Source: an uncultured Thermomicrobiales bacterium
Lineage (GTDB): Bacteria; Chloroflexota; Chloroflexia; Thermomicrobiales; UBA6265
NCBI GenBank assembly: GCA_902806355.1
Contig: CADCWI010000036.1
Location: 1 to 34,207 of the forward strand
Direction of reading: 5' to 3'
DNA: 34,207 nt
The position numbers were made by a program, and so were the translations under genes. Position 1 is the stretch's first letter; the number at the start of each line of letters is the position of its first letter. The notes under the pieces are model-generated. The model ran no database searches. It was not told where the DNA came from and worked only from the letters and a program-made list of their open reading frames with translations. Shown piece by piece: positions 7,963-15,360 of this stretch.

Positions 7963-10082
7963 CAGACGTACCACCTGGCCTGCATCGCCCACATCGCCGT
8001 GTAGCGGCCGTTAAGCTGGCGGAGCCGGTGGTGGCTGCCGTCCTCGACGACGCGGCCGTCCTCGATCACGAGGATCCGGTCCGCGAGCCGCGCCATGCCA
8101 AGACGGTGGGAGACGAGCAGGGCGGTCCGGCCCTCGGCGAGTTGAGCGAACCGCCGGAAGATGTCGACCTCGGCCATCGGATCAAGCGCGGCGGTCGGCT
8201 CGTCGAGGGCTAGCACGTCGGCATCACGGTAGCCGGCACGGGCGATCGCGAGGCGTTGCCACTGCCCGCCGGAAAGATCGACGCCACCCAGATCCGGCGA
8301 GAGCACCGTCTCCGCACCGGCTGGCTGGTCGCGGACGTAGGCGTCCATGCCGGCCATCGCCAGTACGGCATCGAGATTCCGTCTGTCCCCTCCGCCTTCG
8401 TTCACGCTGCCCGTGACGCTGCCCGTGGCGCTGCCCGTGGCGCTGCCAACCTGGATGTTCTCCGCCAGCGTCAGCGGGTATCTCGTGAACTGCTGGAAGA
8501 CGGCCGACAGCCGCCTCTGCCGTTGGGCGAGCGGGATGTCGCGGATGGGCACCCCGTCGAGCGCGACCGTCCCCGCGTCCGCCTCGTAGAGCCCGAGCAG
8601 GAGCTTGAGCAGTGTCGTCTTGCCCGCCCCGTTCTCACCGACGATCGCGACCCGCTGTCCCGAGGGAATGACGAGCGAAATGCCGTCGATGATCATGCGC
8701 TCCGAACCCGGATAGGCGAACTGGAGGCCGGTCGCTTCGAGGAGGCCGCCACTGCGCGCGGGAGCTGTGGCCAGTTTCCCATCTCTTAGGGCCGATCCTG
8801 GCAGCGCATCGTGTGATCGGCCGCTGCCCGCCTCAGTCATCCTGAGCGCCAGCGAAGGATCCCCCGGCGAAGCCGGTCCGCGCTGCGGATGCATAGGATC
8901 CGACTGCGTCGGATGTGCTTCGCACGGGGATTCCTCGCTTATGCTCGGAATGACAGAAGGGTGTGGAATGACACTGGTAGTGAGGAATTCCGGTGCCGAT
9001 TCCGGTGTCGCAGGCGTCGGGCAGAGGACAGCGTTGCCGGGTGCGAAGGGAGCGGGGCGCCCGATGAAGGCCCGCGTGTCCGAGGCAATTCCCGAGAACT
9101 GTCCGAGCGCGGCTGCGTTCTCCGCGAAGTTGAACACCCAGTTCGGCAGGCTCAGGAAACTCGACATCAGGATCGTGATCTCCTGCGCCTGGAGCTGAAG
9201 ATCCGCTCCGAAGAACAGCCAGGCCAGGGCGGCGAGCGTGAATGCGGAGCTTGTAGCAATAAGGCTGAATGTCCGCAGCGCCAAGCCCATCCGCTTGCGG
9301 CGCAGCTCGTCCCGCGTGGCGAGGTAGTGTCGGCTCCACTGCCCCAAAAGATGCGGCTGGAGGCCGAACAGGCGGATCTCCTTGGCGGCCTGCCGGTCCG
9401 TCATCCGGTCCGCGTAATACGTCGCGAGGCGGCGATCCCGGGTCTGGTCGGACAGCATCGTCCACATCCGGTCGCCCGAACGGAACCACATCACCAGGTT
9501 CGGCACGAGCGGCAGCAGCGCGATGAGGCCGAGGCGCCAATCGATCCCGAAGACCAGGATCACCGCGCCGACAAGCCGCGGGCCCGACTCGAACGTCCCC
9601 TGCAGGTTTCGTATGACGGTGGCGGCTTGCGTCTCGATCTCGTTCGTGATCCGGGCTGTCGCGTCGTAGAACCCTTGATGCTCGTAGTCGCCAAGGTCTA
9701 TCGCAGTGGCCTGGGCGTAGACGCGGGCCTGCACGGTCGGCACGCCCCGCTCGGTCACCGTCGCCTCCATGTATGAGCGGGCGACATCGAGGAAGCGCCC
9801 GGCCACCTGCGACGCGGCGAGGATTGCCAGCCAAATCCATGGCGATCCTGCGTCTGGTCCTTCCAGACCGGTGACGATGCTCCCGATGAGCTGGCCGCCC
9901 GCCCAGAGCTGGAGCGGGGTCAGGACGCCGCTCAGGGCACCGGCGAGTGCCCAGACGGTGGCGGTCCGCGGGACAGCCCGAAAGACCAGCGCGCAGAGCC
10001 AGGCGAGGTCCCGGACGCGCTCGCCGAGCGAGGGCTTCGTTTCCCGGAGATGTGGATCAGGTTTTATGCCCGGTTGCTCCAC
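7962..10082 (-). CDS. ABC exporter half-transporter, first subunit, with repeat insertion
   Basis: The 706-aa protein has an exporter membrane domain (about 30-340) and a C-terminal ATPase: Walker A G482-ENGAGKTT, signature LSGGQWQR (603-610), Walker B VLALDEPTAALDP and switch H in LLVSHRLG. It is some 80-110 aa longer than the family norm. The excess lies between about 343 and 446, a Pro/Ser-rich low-complexity linker encoded by a palindromic repeat, and at 546-560, a GSATGSATGSVTGSV run encoded by a 12-bp tandem repeat. Both insertions keep the frame and lie outside the catalytic motifs, so the protein may still work. The start is GTG 10082 without a clear SD, 23 bp after the sigma factor stop. 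The neighbouring order (sigma factor, this gene, second ABC) suggests one regulated export operon. Confidence 0.9.
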   Translation of the reverse strand: MEQPGIKPDPHLRETKPSLGERVRDLAWLCALVFRAVPRTATVWALAGALSGVLTPLQLWAGGQLIGSIVTGLEGPDAGSPWIWLAILAASQVAGRFLDVARSYMEATVTERGVPTVQARVYAQATAIDLGDYEHQGFYDATARITNEIETQAATVIRNLQGTFESGPRLVGAVILVFGIDWRLGLIALLPLVPNLVMWFRSGDRMWTMLSDQTRDRRLATYYADRMTDRQAAKEIRLFGLQPHLLGQWSRHYLATRDELRRKRMGLALRTFSLIATSSAFTLAALAWLFFGADLQLQAQEITILMSSFLSLPNWVFNFAENAAALGQFSGIASDTRAFIGRPAPFAPGNAVLCPTPATPESAPEFLTTSVIPHPSVIPSISEESPCEAHPTQSDPMHPQRGPASPGDPSLALRMTEAGSGRSHDALPGSALRDGKLATAPARSGGLLEATGLQFAYPGSERMIIDGISLVIPSGQRVAIVGENGAGKTTLLKLLLGLYEADAGTVALDGVPIRDIPLAQRQRRLSAVFQQFTRYPLTLAENIQVGSATGSATGSVTGSVNEGGGDRRNLDAVLAMAGMDAYVRDQPAGAETVLSPDLGGVDLSGGQWQRLAIARAGYRDADVLALDEPTAALDPMAEVDIFRRFAQLAEGRTALLVSHRLGMARLADRILVIEDGRVVEDGSHHRLRQLNGRYTAMWAMQARWYV
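8405..8447 (-). repeat. 12-bp tandem repeat inside the ABC ATPase domain
   Basis: Three full copies and one partial copy of CGCTGCCCGTGR (plus-strand sequence) occur in a row. Read on the minus strand in frame they encode Gly-Ser-Ala/Val-Thr repeats at residues 546-560, just after the Q-loop region and before the signature motif. Because the unit is a multiple of three, copy-number changes would not shift the frame. Confidence 0.9.
8836..8954. repeat. intergenic-type palindromic repeat captured in frame within the ABC gene
   Basis: Imperfect 29-nt inverted arms lie at 8836-8864 (GTCATCCTGAGCGCCAGCGA...) and 8926-8954 (ending CTCGGAATGAC), matching at roughly 22 of 29 positions. Inner hairpins include ATCCGAC-TGC-GTCGGAT. 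The motif 'GTCATyCTGAGCG..AGCGAaGgATC' is, from general knowledge, a common dispersed intergenic palindrome in several bacterial phyla. Here it lies inside the reading frame, in the linker between the membrane and ATPase domains, and encodes SVIPSISEESP and PGDPSLALRMTE. Confidence 0.85.
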
Positions 10083-10105
10083 GATCGTGACCGTAGCGGC
10101 AGATA

Positions 10106-11320
10106 TCAGGGCATCGTCGCCGGGTCGATGGCGATGCCATCGCGCTCGACAAGGACGTACCTCATGGTCGTGAGGTCGCGCCAGGCGGTGATCGACGACG
10201 CGCTGGTTAGGCTTTCGAAGCGGTTGAGGATGGCAGGGCGGTTATCGATGGTGGTCACGAATTCCTGGGTCGTCATCCGGGACCGGTCCTGCCGGTTCAG
10301 CCAGTCGAGGACCAGCGGGTGGGACGTGCAGCCAGCGGCGGACCAGCCCCAGCAGTCGATGAAACGGCAGCGGGTGCACTGCGCCTTCAGGTCGGGCGGA
10401 AGGCCGCGAGAATCGATCCGTTCACCCACGATGCTGACGATGACCATCCCGCCACACCGGGCACAGGTTCGGACCGTCTCCAGACCATCGACGTTGACAT
10501 CGTAGACACTCGCCAACACATTGCGGATCGCGATGGAGATCGGGGTCGTTCGAGGATCGCCGAAGCGCGGTCGGACACCCTGCTCCGCGTCGAACGTGCG
10601 GATCGCGGTCGATCGCGCGCCATTCATCGGCTCGGCTTCGCAGGCCGGGCAGTCGACCCAGAGATCACCACCTTCCGTCCAGCGTGCCACGAGTCGCTGT
10701 TTGCCGCACTCGAAGCACCACATTTTCGTGTCGAACCAGGCATGACGATCGCTTAGCAGTCCCATCGAGACCGCAAGGTCCGCTCGCTCGGTGAGCAGGA
10801 TCCGGTTCATGGCTCGCTTGCCCCGGTGCAGCTTCCCTTCGAGCGCTCCTTCCTTGATGCCAAGGCGCGCGGCGACCTCGCGCTGAGGCAGATCTTCGAC
10901 ATAACGCAATAGTAGCGCCTGCCGCGACTCGGCCGGAATCCGTGCCAGCGCGCCGTCGAGAATTTCCACGACATCCGCGCGATCGACGATGGCGTCGATG
11001 ACATCATCGGCGCCGGCGAACATCAGGTGTCGCTCGCTATCCGGGGGCGGTGCGACTCGCCGACCGTGACGGGCCATCTCCCGGCGCCAGCGGAGCAACA
11101 TGTTGCGGGCGATGCCGAAGAGCCAGGGCGTCCACTCGTCGTCGGCTTCCGGTTGGCGATCGCTCGCCCAGGCGGCGATCATGGTCTGCTGGGTCAGGTC
11201 TTCGGCGGTGGCCGGGTCCCCGCACCAGACCGTCAATGCGCGCAGGAGCGCGGCGCGGGTCGCCGCATCCGGCGTTCGCCTGTGCGATGCAGCGATCGTG
11301 TCACAGGTGGTGAGCGTCAT
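10106..11320 (-). CDS. ECF-type sigma factor with cysteine-rich (zinc-ribbon-like) C-terminal extension
   Basis: The 404-aa protein begins with an ECF sigma factor of about 180 residues. Region 2 is near 35-82 (AEDLTQQTMIAAWASD, WLFGIARNMLLRWRRE) and region 4 near 124-175 (LARIPAESRQALLLRYVEDL, then PQREVAARLGIKEGALEGKL). A 220-aa extension follows with two sets of paired cysteines: C202-x2-C205 with C224-x2-C227, and C286-x2-C289 with C315-x2-C318 plus C323 and C331. These look like two zinc ribbons. ECF factors with C-terminal extensions are known to be regulated by those extensions instead of a separate anti-sigma factor, and no anti-sigma gene is visible here. ATG 11320 has GGAG 6-7 nt upstream. 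It heads the ABC exporter operon. A GGAAAAC element at 11391-11397 could be part of an autoregulated promoter, but this is weak. Confidence 0.88.
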   Translation of the reverse strand: MTLTTCDTIAASHRRTPDAATRAALLRALTVWCGDPATAEDLTQQTMIAAWASDRQPEADDEWTPWLFGIARNMLLRWRREMARHGRRVAPPPDSERHLMFAGADDVIDAIVDRADVVEILDGALARIPAESRQALLLRYVEDLPQREVAARLGIKEGALEGKLHRGKRAMNRILLTERADLAVSMGLLSDRHAWFDTKMWCFECGKQRLVARWTEGGDLWVDCPACEAEPMNGARSTAIRTFDAEQGVRPRFGDPRTTPISIAIRNVLASVYDVNVDGLETVRTCARCGGMVIVSIVGERIDSRGLPPDLKAQCTRCRFIDCWGWSAAGCTSHPLVLDWLNRQDRSRMTTQEFVTTIDNRPAILNRFESLTSASSITAWRDLTTMRYVLVERDGIAIDPATMP

Positions 11321-11470
11321 TCAAAGCTCCAATCCTGGAGAACATTCGGAGCGTGCGTGTGTCTCTACTCTGTCATCGCACGTCGACCCGGTTTTCCTGC
11401 GGTTGGCATGATTGGTGAGCGAAGAATAACCGACCGGATCGCGCAAACCGACCGCCTTGCTGCCATTATC

Positions 11471-11627
11471 CGTAGGGGCGGTACCCCCGGTCGGGAACGT
11501 CAGCTGGCCGATCGTGCGAAGGGGTGTCCGCCCGTCCAGGGTGTTAAGCGGGACGTGGCCCCGGACGGGCGGACACCCTGCCGTTTCGGTGGCGAAGGGG
11601 CGGTAAGAGCCGGGGTCCGCCCCTACG
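11471..11627. repeat. nested palindromic element between divergent genes
   Basis: The outer arms CGTAGGGGCGG (11471-11481) and CCGCCCCTACG (11617-11627) enclose an inner perfect 16-bp inverted repeat, GGGTGTCCGCCCGTCC (11522-11537) against 11563-11578. Additional complementary stretches (ACCCCCGGT near 11483 and GCCGGGGT near 11609) extend the outer stem imperfectly. The GTAGGGGC ends are shared with the repeat unit at 1991-2024, suggesting a related family. It occupies the middle of the 438-bp region between the sigma factor and the aldo/keto reductase; the rest of that region shows no gene. Confidence 0.8.
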
Positions 11628-11758
11628 AACACTCTCGTGAAGCGCGTATCGATCAGCGCCTGTTGCGCTGGGTCCGATTTTGCGGTGAGATTCATGCAAG
11701 CCATCGAGACGACGCCGATCATCGGCGGTCAACGACTCAGCCAGTAGGGAGAACCAGC

Positions 11759-12673
11759 ATGACCATTCCACAACGACCGTTCGGGGATTCGGGCGAGCAG
11801 GTATCGCTCCTCGGGGTGGGCGGCGCACACCTGAGCCGCGCCGGAGAAGAATCCGATGCGATCCGGATCGTGCATGAGGCGATCGATGCTGGGGCAACGT
11901 TCATGGACAACGCCTGGGAATATGGCGAGCGTGAGAGCGAGCGCCGGATGGGCCTGGCGCTCGCCCAGAGCGGGTATCGCGACCGCGCGTTCCTGATGAC
12001 CAAGGATTGCGCGCACGACCGCGTCGCGACGCACTCGATGGAAAAGCTCGAAGAGAGCCTGCGGCTGCTGCAGACCGACCATCTCGATCTCTGGCAGATC
12101 CATGAAGTCGTTTGGGACGACGACCCGGAGCGGATTTTCGCGCCCGGCGGTTCGGCCGAGGCAATGCTCAAGGCGAAGGAGCAGGGGAAGGTCCGTTACA
12201 TCGGGTTCACCGGGCACAAACACCCCCGGTTGCACCGGCAGATGCTCAGCCATGGCTTTCCATGGGACGCGGTGCAGATGCCAATCAACGTGCTCGACGT
12301 GCACCACCTCTCCTTCGAGCGGGAAATCCTGCCCCTGTGCCAGGAGCAGGGGATTGCCATTCTCGGGATGAAGAGCAACGCCGGCGGCCACCTGCAGAAG
12401 GTCGGAACCGGCATCTCCGCGGAGGAGGGACTGCGCTACGCGATGAGCCTGCCGGTCGCGACGGTGATTTCCGGCATGGATTCGCTGGAGGTGCTCTACG
12501 CGAACATGAGGGTAGCGGTAGACTTCGAGCCGCTGAGTGAGGAAGAGCGAGCGGCGCTGCTGGAGCGAAGCAAGCCGTTCGCGCTCGATCCGGCGGCGGA
12601 GCCGTTCAAGTCATCGCACCAGTTCGATGGCAAGGCGGGCCGGATCGCCAACAATTACCCGGTCAACGCCTGA
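11759..12673 (+). CDS. aldo/keto reductase
   Basis: The 304-aa protein is an NAD(P)H-dependent aldo/keto reductase with a TIM-barrel fold. The catalytic tetrad is visible as D50 and Y55 (ATFMDNAWEYGERESERRMG), K82 (FLMTKDC) and H115 (DLWQIHEV). Family context continues with GKVRYIGFTGH and the C-terminal cofactor region VATVISGMDSLEVLYANM. It resembles the subgroup of bacterial AKRs that oxidise or reduce small carbonyls; the substrate is unknown. AGGGAG is 7 nt before the ATG. It stands alone and is followed by a hairpin terminator shared with the convergent protease gene. Confidence 0.94.
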   Translation: MTIPQRPFGDSGEQVSLLGVGGAHLSRAGEESDAIRIVHEAIDAGATFMDNAWEYGERESERRMGLALAQSGYRDRAFLMTKDCAHDRVATHSMEKLEESLRLLQTDHLDLWQIHEVVWDDDPERIFAPGGSAEAMLKAKEQGKVRYIGFTGHKHPRLHRQMLSHGFPWDAVQMPINVLDVHHLSFEREILPLCQEQGIAILGMKSNAGGHLQKVGTGISAEEGLRYAMSLPVATVISGMDSLEVLYANMRVAVDFEPLSEEERAALLERSKPFALDPAAEPFKSSHQFDGKAGRIANNYPVNA

Positions 12674-12697
12674 CCGGTGGCCGTCAAGGCGCACGAA

Positions 12698-12726
12698 AGA
12701 GGGGACTGGCATTGCCAGCCCCCTCT
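12698..12726. terminator. hairpin terminator between aldo/keto reductase and HtrA
   Basis: The stem AGAGGGG-A-CTGGC (12698-12710) pairs with GCCAG-C-CCCCTCT (12714-12726) with one A/C mismatch and a 3-nt loop. It is followed by GTTCTGTTGG on the plus strand and preceded by AAAG, so it could stop both convergent transcripts. Confidence 0.75.
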
Positions 12727-12765
12727 GTTCTGTTGGATGCGTCTATGTCTTTGCCGGGCGCTCGC

Positions 12766-13896
12766 TCAGCCTCCTCCCTGAAGGGTGCAAGCTTCGAAGA
12801 CTTCCGCAGGCGCCTCGCCAATGGTCAGATCGACGGTCTGTTCCTCACCATCCCTGACGATGGTCAGCTGGACCGTGTCGCCTGGCTGGTGCTGCTCCAC
12901 AATAATGCTACCCAGCGATTGCTCCTGCGAAATCTGAGTATCTCCGATGGCGGTAATGATGTCGTCTGGTTGCAGCCCCGCCTCATTTGCGGGAGAGTCT
13001 GGACTTACTTCCACGATGAGATTGCCAAAGTCAACCGGTAGGTTGTTTGCCTCCGCGATCCCCGGGTTGATGTCCTCACTCAGGACGCCGATATATGGTG
13101 CACTGATCGTGCCATTGGCGATCAGTTGCTCAGCGGCGGTGATGACAGTTGAAGAGGGAACGGCGAAGAACAGACCTTGCAATGGCATTCCACTGTCGCC
13201 AGTGGGAAGGCCAAGTGTGTTGACCCCGATTACCTCGCCGGCCATGTTGAACAACGGTCCACCCGAGTTGCCGGGGTTGATCGCCGCATCATGCTGGATC
13301 AAGTTGGCGTATGTCTGACAGAAGTTATTGCCCGTTCCGAGATTATCTCGTCCGAGGCCGCTGACGATACCTTCTGTCACGGTGTTTGTGAACTGCCCCA
13401 GCGGCGAGCCAATCGCGATGACTCCCTCGCCCGGGCGCAGCGCATCCGAGTCACCGAACGCAACGGTGGCCGGGACACTAGCCGGGTCAATCCTGACGAC
13501 CGCCAAGTCGTCGCGCGGATCCTCTCCGATCAGCTCGGCCTCGACTAGCGTGCCGTCATAGAGCTGCACCGCATATTGCTCACCTCCGGTGACGACGTGC
13601 CAATTGGTAACGACGTGCCCTTCTTGGTCGATGATGAACCCGGTGCCAATGCCCTGAGGCACCGTCTGAGCTTGTTGACCGAATCCACCTTCAAGAACGT
13701 CTAGGTTGTAGACCGTAACGACTGCTGGTGCGACCTGCTCGACGACATCGGCGGCGGATCGGTCCTCCACTGAAGTGGGCGTCGAATCCTGCGCCAGGGT
13801 GGTCGGCGGGAAGAAAAGGAGCGCTCCGATCACCATCGCGATCAGCGACACGGTGACGCTCATTCTGGCGGGCGCCTGGGTGAAACGAGAGTTCAT
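12766..13896 (-). CDS. secreted/membrane-anchored HtrA-type serine protease (S1C) with PDZ domain
   Basis: The 376-aa protein has an N-terminal signal or anchor (VTVSLIAMVIGALLFFPP, about 13-31, followed by TTLAQDS). The trypsin-like domain carries the full triad H100 (NWHVV), D130 (RDDLAVV) and S211 (NPGNSGGPLF). A PDZ domain follows near 265-360 (IVEVSPDSPANEAGLQPDDI). This is a DegP/DegQ/HtrA family protein that degrades or chaperones misfolded extracytoplasmic proteins. Cysteines at 193 and near the C-terminus could pair outside the cell. GGAGGAA sits 7 nt before ATG 13896. It is a single gene with an inverted repeat just upstream that could be an operator. Confidence 0.95.
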   Translation of the reverse strand: MNSRFTQAPARMSVTVSLIAMVIGALLFFPPTTLAQDSTPTSVEDRSAADVVEQVAPAVVTVYNLDVLEGGFGQQAQTVPQGIGTGFIIDQEGHVVTNWHVVTGGEQYAVQLYDGTLVEAELIGEDPRDDLAVVRIDPASVPATVAFGDSDALRPGEGVIAIGSPLGQFTNTVTEGIVSGLGRDNLGTGNNFCQTYANLIQHDAAINPGNSGGPLFNMAGEVIGVNTLGLPTGDSGMPLQGLFFAVPSSTVITAAEQLIANGTISAPYIGVLSEDINPGIAEANNLPVDFGNLIVEVSPDSPANEAGLQPDDIITAIGDTQISQEQSLGSIIVEQHQPGDTVQLTIVRDGEEQTVDLTIGEAPAEVFEACTLQGGG

Positions 13897-14217
13897 TCTG
13901 GCTTCCTCCGATATCGAACACGAGCCAAGCTCCGTGTTCCGGCTCTGCGAACGCTCCGCCGATCACGGGGCGACTGACGGATGCCCAGCGTTTCATCGCA
14001 AGCAGGCGACCACGACCATGGTCCCGAACCACTGTGGGACATTCGGGTCCTGGTTCGTCTCACGCCGGGAGGCACGGTGCGTCTTATTCATGACGACGAG
14101 AGACGGGGCATCCCGCCGGCAATGCCCGTCCAGACGTCGATCCACACCATGTGCCGTCGAGGTCGCGCCCTGAGCCGACCCGGGCGCATCGCACGCGATC
14201 AACGAGAAGGACGCAGC
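13897..14217. other. divergent intergenic region with inverted repeat upstream of HtrA
   Basis: This 321-bp region separates the HtrA gene from the small gene at 14218. GAACACG (13916-13922) and CGTGTTC (13933-13939) form a 7-bp inverted repeat with a 10-nt spacer, 20 bp before the HtrA start, which could be a binding site for a stress regulator. No convincing -10/-35 pair or further gene was seen. Confidence 0.4.
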
Positions 14218-14400
14218 ATGACCATTCTTGCCCTGGGCCGACGCCGGTTGACCGTCAATGTCCGAATCGAACGAGCCTCTGCCGACGACCATCAGTCGCT
14301 CGAAGCCCTTCATCGCCAACGGCTCGCGATGCGGGATGTGGACAGCCGCCGAACCTGGTGGGAGATCGAGCATCACATCCGGACTGGCCGGGTCGCCTGA
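14218..14400 (+). CDS. small hypothetical protein (60 aa)
   Basis: ATG 14218 is preceded by AGAAGGA with 7 nt spacing, which favours it over longer in-frame starts upstream. The 60-aa product is very basic and His/Arg-rich (MTILALGRRRLTVNVRIERA at the start, RRTWWEIEHHIRTGRVA at the end). No domain or membrane segment is recognised. Positive charge suggests possible nucleic acid or membrane-surface binding, but that is speculation. It lies 64 bp before a 38-aa membrane protein gene; both probably end at the terminator at 14598. Confidence 0.5.
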   Translation: MTILALGRRRLTVNVRIERASADDHQSLEALHRQRLAMRDVDSRRTWWEIEHHIRTGRVA

Positions 14401-14464
14401 GTCGACTGGGCGCCCCATCGCCCTCGGATTCGGGGCACATATCCATCGTCCTGAGAGGTGGCCC

Positions 14465-14581
14465 ATGGAAGGTCTGATCCTGATCCTCGTCGTCCTTGGC
14501 CTGGTCGTCTTCGATGTGGTCGCGCTGCGCTTTGGTGTCGATTCACGGCCGATCGAGGACCCGCCCCGACGATGGCTGTAA
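14465..14581 (+). CDS. single-span membrane microprotein (38 aa)
   Basis: ATG 14465 follows GAGAGGTGG at a suitable distance. The product begins MEGLILILVVLGLVVFDVVA, a single hydrophobic helix of about 18 residues, followed by RFGVDSRPIEDPPRRWL, a short charged tail. A helix directly at the N-terminus with a charged tail of this kind is typical of small integral membrane proteins. Small proteins with a similar tail (DSR..., DPPRR-W) recur in Chloroflexota as far as I recall, but their role is unknown. A strong intrinsic terminator follows 17 bp after the stop. Confidence 0.7.
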   Translation: MEGLILILVVLGLVVFDVVALRFGVDSRPIEDPPRRWL

Positions 14582-14597
14582 TGCACGAACGGAGCGC

Positions 14598-14637
14598 AAA
14601 AGAGCGGGCGGGGATCCAATCCCCACCCGCTCTTTTT
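14598..14637 (+). terminator. intrinsic terminator
   Basis: AAAGAGCGGGCGGGGA (14598-14613) pairs with TCCCCACCCGCTCTTT (14620-14635) with one mismatch, and a T-run TCTTTTTC follows. This is a textbook rho-independent terminator for the 38-aa gene; the A-run on the other side could also serve the convergent minus-strand gene. Confidence 0.92.
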
Positions 14638-14669
14638 CATGCCCGGGCTATCGCGTATCCCGTTGGTGA

Positions 14670-15209
14670 TCAGGCGACCGGGGTGGCCGGTGCGCTCTCA
14701 TCGGTTGGCTCGGTCAGGAAGATGTCCACGTTGGTGTTGTCACCATCCTCGGACAGTCTTGCTACACCGGAGAAGCCAGAGCCATTGACGTCGCGAAGGC
14801 CGATATAGAGATCGCCTTCGACCGGCACGCCACCGATCTCTCCACAGGCGATGCCTGTATCAATCTCCTGATCACTTAGGCTGATGTTGATGGAATGCGC
14901 GGAAGCGAGGATATCCTCCAGCGAAAGCTCGACACCTTCGGTGCTGGAAAGCAGCACACGGCCTGCGGTCAGGACACCCTGCGGTGTATTTTCCGCATCG
15001 TCACCGGTGTTCACCAGAACCGACACCGGGCTGAGCTGGGCCGTTGCCACAGGATCGAGATCGTCGCATGGTCCGGCAAGGACGTTCGCCGGATGTACGG
15101 GCACTTCCGACTCCTGCTGAGCCAGGCCAACACCCATCCCACTCGCAGCGACACCGCCAAGCAGAAGCGCGCCCAATCCCAAGGTCCTGATTCTCGTCAA
15201 ACCACCCAT
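14670..15209 (-). CDS. secreted protein of unknown function
   Basis: ATG 15209 has GGAGG 7 nt upstream and starts a 179-aa protein with a clear signal peptide (RIRTLGLGALLLGGVAASGM, then GVGLAQQ). The mature part has a pattern I associate with secreted Chloroflexota proteins: VHPANVLAGPCDDLDPVATA, then EDILASAHSINISLSDQEID, IACGEIGG and LYIGLRDVNGSGFSGVARL. Two cysteines (near residues 49 and 119) may form a disulfide. It is reminiscent of CHRD-like beta domains, but this is unproven. It ends with an acidic and Ala/Pro tail. It has its own promoter just after parB. Confidence 0.75.
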   Translation of the reverse strand: MGGLTRIRTLGLGALLLGGVAASGMGVGLAQQESEVPVHPANVLAGPCDDLDPVATAQLSPVSVLVNTGDDAENTPQGVLTAGRVLLSSTEGVELSLEDILASAHSINISLSDQEIDTGIACGEIGGVPVEGDLYIGLRDVNGSGFSGVARLSEDGDNTNVDIFLTEPTDESAPATPVA

Positions 15210-15314
15210 CTTCGATCCTCCAGCGAAACGCGCACGACAGCACACGGTGCCCTGCCTGCCACGATCCAAAGCGACAACAGATCCCTGCCATATTGATGGA
15301 ATCCACTGCTCATC

Positions 15315-15343
15315 AGAATAGCATGGCCCATGCCAGCAGGTAA
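15315..15343 (-). promoter_or_regulatory. sigma-70-like promoter for the secreted protein gene
   Basis: Reading the minus strand, TTACCT (-35) is followed by 17 nt and TATTCT (-10), with an extended -10 TGC directly before it. Transcription would start near 15308, giving a leader of about 100 nt to ATG 15209. Confidence 0.55.
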
Positions 15344-15360
15344 GCGATCGAGCATGGTCG

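Noticed and set aside
13981..14400. Longer 139-aa version of the 60-aa gene
   Set aside because: No SD before the early start, whereas AGAAGGA precedes ATG 14218; the extra part has no motif.
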